Shown here piece by piece: positions 7,470-8,780 of a stretch of 8,780 nt of DNA. Position numbers and translations under genes: made by a program. The DNA is from an uncultured Bacilli bacterium. GTDB lineage: Bacteria; Bacillota_I; Bacilli_A; RF39; UBA660. Below the pieces are notes generated by a model, which saw nothing but the letters and a program-made list of their open reading frames with translations, was not told where the DNA came from and did not search any database. The stretch spans positions 1 to 8,780 of the forward strand of contig CANQYN010000043.1 of the NCBI GenBank assembly GCA_947628105.1, given 5' to 3'. Every line of letters begins with the position of its first letter. Position 1 is the first letter of the stretch.

Positions 7470-7856
7470 TTAAATACTAGGATTTTCTATTCCTGATATC
7501 GTCGTATAATCTTGATAGTAAACAACGACATAAAAAGCGATGAAAGTTGCTGCTAATGATAAAAAAGAAGCTCCAATTTGAAGGTTAAAAGAATTTAGCT
7601 TTTCTCCTTTTTCTTGGGCTATTTTTTTGCTTTCGTAGTTGACATATAAAAAGGTTAAGGTAAGGGCAATAACTAAGGTTCGATTAAATACACTCCATTT
7701 TCGGTAAGTAGAGGGGGAACAAAATTTTTCTTTTTTTTGAATATTTCTTTTATCATAATTTGTTAAAACGATAGAAATAATAAGACTTAAGATATAGATA
7801 AAAGTAGCGAGGTTTTGAATGTTTAAAAGGCGTAATTGTTTTTGATTTTCAGTCAT
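7470..7856 (-). CDS. Small hypothetical membrane protein, three predicted transmembrane helices
   Basis: I do not recognise this 128-residue protein. It has three hydrophobic stretches long enough to cross the membrane: about residues 16-33 (ATFIYILSLIISIVLTNY), 58-74 (TLVIALTLTFLYVNY) and 91-113 (IGASFLSLAATFIAFYVVVY). The loop at 34-57 is rich in Lys/Arg and so likely cytoplasmic. That puts the N-terminus outside and the C-terminus inside, although the short 75-90 loop also carries lysines, so topology is uncertain. There is no signal peptide, lipobox, enzyme motif or metal site. Its ATG lies 8 bases inside the end of the deacetylase gene (ATGACTGA) and has no good ribosome site at normal distance; the nearest purine-rich GGAAAG is 15 bases upstream. 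Translation therefore probably depends on the deacetylase. The gene ends against the shared terminator region. A role linked to the deacetylase is a guess from coupling only. Confidence 0.75.
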   Translation of the reverse strand: MTENQKQLRLLNIQNLATFIYILSLIISIVLTNYDKRNIQKKEKFCSPSTYRKWSVFNRTLVIALTLTFLYVNYESKKIAQEKGEKLNSFNLQIGASFLSLAATFIAFYVVVYYQDYTTISGIENPSI

Positions 7857-8523
7857 TTTCTTGATTTAAAACTTTCCTTTGTTCTAATTGATTGATGGTA
7901 ACAAATTCAAAATTATATTCTTTTAATAAAGGAACAATTTCTTTTAATGCAAGTAATGTTCTCTCGTGTAAATCATGCATCAATATAATATCGTTATCTT
8001 TTACGTTTTTTACTTGTGATACGATGCTATCTATATTTTTATATTTCCAATCTCTCGTATCAACTGTCCAAAAGATAATTTTCAAATTTGTATTTTGACG
8101 AAGTTTGTCATTAATACCGCCATATGTTGGACGAAGAAATTTTGTTTTATAGTTTAATTCTTTTTGAATTACTTTATTACATTTTTCTATTTCTTCTTTC
8201 ATCGCTTGGTTATCTAATTTGGTTAACCATTTATGACTATAAGAATGATTTTCGATTTCATTACCATAACGAATCGCTTTTTTTAGTGTTTTTTGATAAA
8301 GAGGTACTTTATTTCCGACGACAAAAAAGGTAGCTACGACATCTTCTTGGTGTAAGTATTCGATAATGTCTTTGGTATATTTACTAGGACCATCATCAAA
8401 AGTTAAAGCGACGAATGGTTGATTAGGATCTACTATTTTAAAAACCTCAGTACTACTATGATGATAAAATAAAAAAGCGATTAATAATAAAGCTAAAAAT
8501 ATGCTAAATAATTTTTTTTTCAT
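7849..8523 (-). CDS. Membrane-anchored polysaccharide deacetylase (CE4, NodB fold)
   Basis: A 224-residue protein with an N-terminal signal anchor (KKK then a hydrophobic run, residues 5-20; no lipobox or clear cleavage site) and an extracytoplasmic NodB domain. All five CE4 motifs are visible. Motif 1 is TFDDGPS, with base Asp43 and metal ligand Asp44. Motif 2 is HSYSH, with metal ligands His93 and His97. Motif 3 is RPTYGG (131-136), with Thr where RPPYG is usual. Motif 4 is DTRDW (155-159) and motif 5 is LMHD, with His183. It should be an active zinc-type enzyme removing acetyl groups from N-acetylated sugars, most likely peptidoglycan GlcNAc or MurNAc. The choice between PgdA-like and PdaA-like roles cannot be made here. 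The start follows a clear GGTG-containing ribosome site (8527-8535). Codons 2-4 form a run of nine As. The gene is divergent from the HU gene and overlaps the following membrane-protein gene by 8 bases. Confidence 0.92.
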   Translation of the reverse strand: MKKKLFSIFLALLLIAFLFYHHSSTEVFKIVDPNQPFVALTFDDGPSKYTKDIIEYLHQEDVVATFFVVGNKVPLYQKTLKKAIRYGNEIENHSYSHKWLTKLDNQAMKEEIEKCNKVIQKELNYKTKFLRPTYGGINDKLRQNTNLKIIFWTVDTRDWKYKNIDSIVSQVKNVKDNDIILMHDLHERTLLALKEIVPLLKEYNFEFVTINQLEQRKVLNQEND

Positions 8524-8537
8524 CTTATCACCACTAC

Positions 8538-8543
8538 ATTATA
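8538..8543 (-). promoter_or_regulatory. Possible -10 box for the deacetylase unit
   Basis: A perfect TATAAT on the minus strand lies 14 bases before the deacetylase ATG. There is no convincing -35 at 16-18 bases; the sequence there is TCGTTT-like. Transcription from this box would start near 8531, inside the ribosome site, giving an almost leaderless message. The box may therefore be fortuitous. Confidence 0.25.
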
Positions 8544-8547
8544 TGTA

Positions 8548-8563
8548 TTTTTTTAAAAAAAAA
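8548..8563 (+). other. T7A9 tract in the divergent intergenic region
   Basis: Seven Ts run directly into nine As between the deacetylase gene and the HU promoter, with further A-runs at 8566-8570 and 8577-8580. Such A-tracts stiffen or bend DNA and can act as UP-like elements or nucleoid-protein sites. This is seen as sequence only; the function is inferred. Confidence 0.35.
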
Positions 8564-8594
8564 CGAAAAAACTAGGAAAATACTTGAAAAACAG

Positions 8595-8623
8595 TTGCAA
8601 TTTCATAGAAAAAATGATAATAT
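8595..8623 (+). promoter_or_regulatory. Sigma-A promoter of the HU gene
   Basis: TTGCAA (8595-8600) and TAATAT (8618-8623) are 17 bases apart, with a TGn extension (TGA, 8615-8617) before the -10. A start near 8630 gives a leader of about 44 bases. This is the best-formed promoter in the window, fitting an abundant nucleoid protein. Confidence 0.7.
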
Positions 8624-8629
8624 TGACTT

Positions 8630-8649
8630 ATAAGCAAGATAGAGCTTAT
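8630..8649 (+). repeat. Inverted repeat in the HU leader
   Basis: ATAAGC (8630-8635) and GCTTAT (8644-8649) form a six-pair stem with an eight-base loop. It lies at the predicted 5' end of the HU message, upstream of the ribosome site GGAGGT (8662-8667). It could be an mRNA-stabilising hairpin or an operator; the stem is short enough to be chance. Confidence 0.35.
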
Positions 8650-8673
8650 GAATAAGAAAATGGAGGTATAATA

Positions 8674-8780
8674 ATGTCAAAAACAAGTTTAGTTGAATTC
8701 ATGGCTGAAGAAGCTGGATTAACAAAAGCTGATGCTTCTCGTGCTTTAGAAGCAATGATTAAAGGTGTAGAAGAAGGATT
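8674..8780 (+). CDS. HU-family DNA-binding protein (3' partial)
   Basis: Only the first 35 residues are in the window: MSKTSLVEFMAEEAGLTKAD and on to VEEG. They match the N-terminal helix-turn-helix dimerisation arm of HU/IHF proteins, with the usual spacing of (M)xKxxLVxxxAxxxGLxKxxAxxALxAxxxxVxxxL. The DNA-binding beta arms and the C-terminus lie beyond the right edge, so HU cannot be told from IHF-like relatives; in Bacillota HU is by far the likelier. The start is secure: GGAGGT ends six bases before the ATG, and a good promoter lies upstream. Product role: homodimeric DNA bending and nucleoid packaging. The gene is divergent from the deacetylase and separated from it by 150 bases that hold the promoter and A-tracts. 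Confidence 0.9.
   Translation, partial: MSKTSLVEFMAEEAGLTKADASRALEAMIKGVEEG

Noticed and set aside
7892..8333. Two short plus-strand open frames inside the deacetylase region
   Set aside because: They are opposite a gene with all five CE4 motifs, have low-complexity hydrophobic translations and no supporting signals.
1..8780. CRISPR arrays, tRNA/rRNA genes, insertion sequences or prophage genes
   Set aside because: No regular repeats, no tRNA-like cloverleaf, no transposase or integrase motifs; gaps between genes are all short.

Overview
The window is AT-rich bacterial DNA that reads cleanly in the standard code. UGA is used as a stop in lysS and in the deacetylase gene, so this is not a UGA=Trp mollicute. 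Strong GGAGG-type ribosome sites, a dusB-lysS gene pair and the protein sequences point to a low-GC Bacillota lineage. A wall-bearing relative of the mollicutes (Erysipelotrichia/RF39-like) is my best guess, but that placement is inference. A membrane-anchored polysaccharide deacetylase argues that the cell has a wall or another surface polysaccharide.

Layout. Positions 1-2096 (+) hold a U32-family protein of the long, DUF3656-containing (RlhA-like) type, lacking only its extreme N-terminus. After a weak hairpin/T-run that overlaps a new promoter comes dusB (2161-3144), then lysS (3229-4713) with its own likely extended -10 promoter. lysS overlaps a small histidine phosphatase (4710-5243) by ATGA. 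Acetate kinase (5259-6455) and an NrnA-type DHH phosphoesterase (6470-7429) follow at short spacings. This looks like one transcription unit, lysS-phosphatase-ackA-nrnA, closed by a strong hairpin terminator at 7434-7465.

On the opposite strand a two-gene unit converges on that terminator: a CE4 polysaccharide deacetylase (8523-7849) and a small three-helix membrane protein (7856-7470) that overlaps it by 8 bases. Divergent from it, a well-formed promoter drives an HU-family DNA-binding protein (8674 onward) that runs off the right edge.

How the genes fit together. The left part is about RNA modification and translation: a probable RNA hydroxylase, tRNA dihydrouridine synthesis and lysyl-tRNA charging. 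The middle unit joins charging to phosphate and energy chemistry: acetyl phosphate/ATP, short RNA and pAp turnover, and an unassigned phosphatase. The right part is surface modification plus a nucleoid protein. Most of the window is ordinary housekeeping. I do not see a clearly new multi-gene system. The least explained item is the small membrane protein translationally coupled to the deacetylase.
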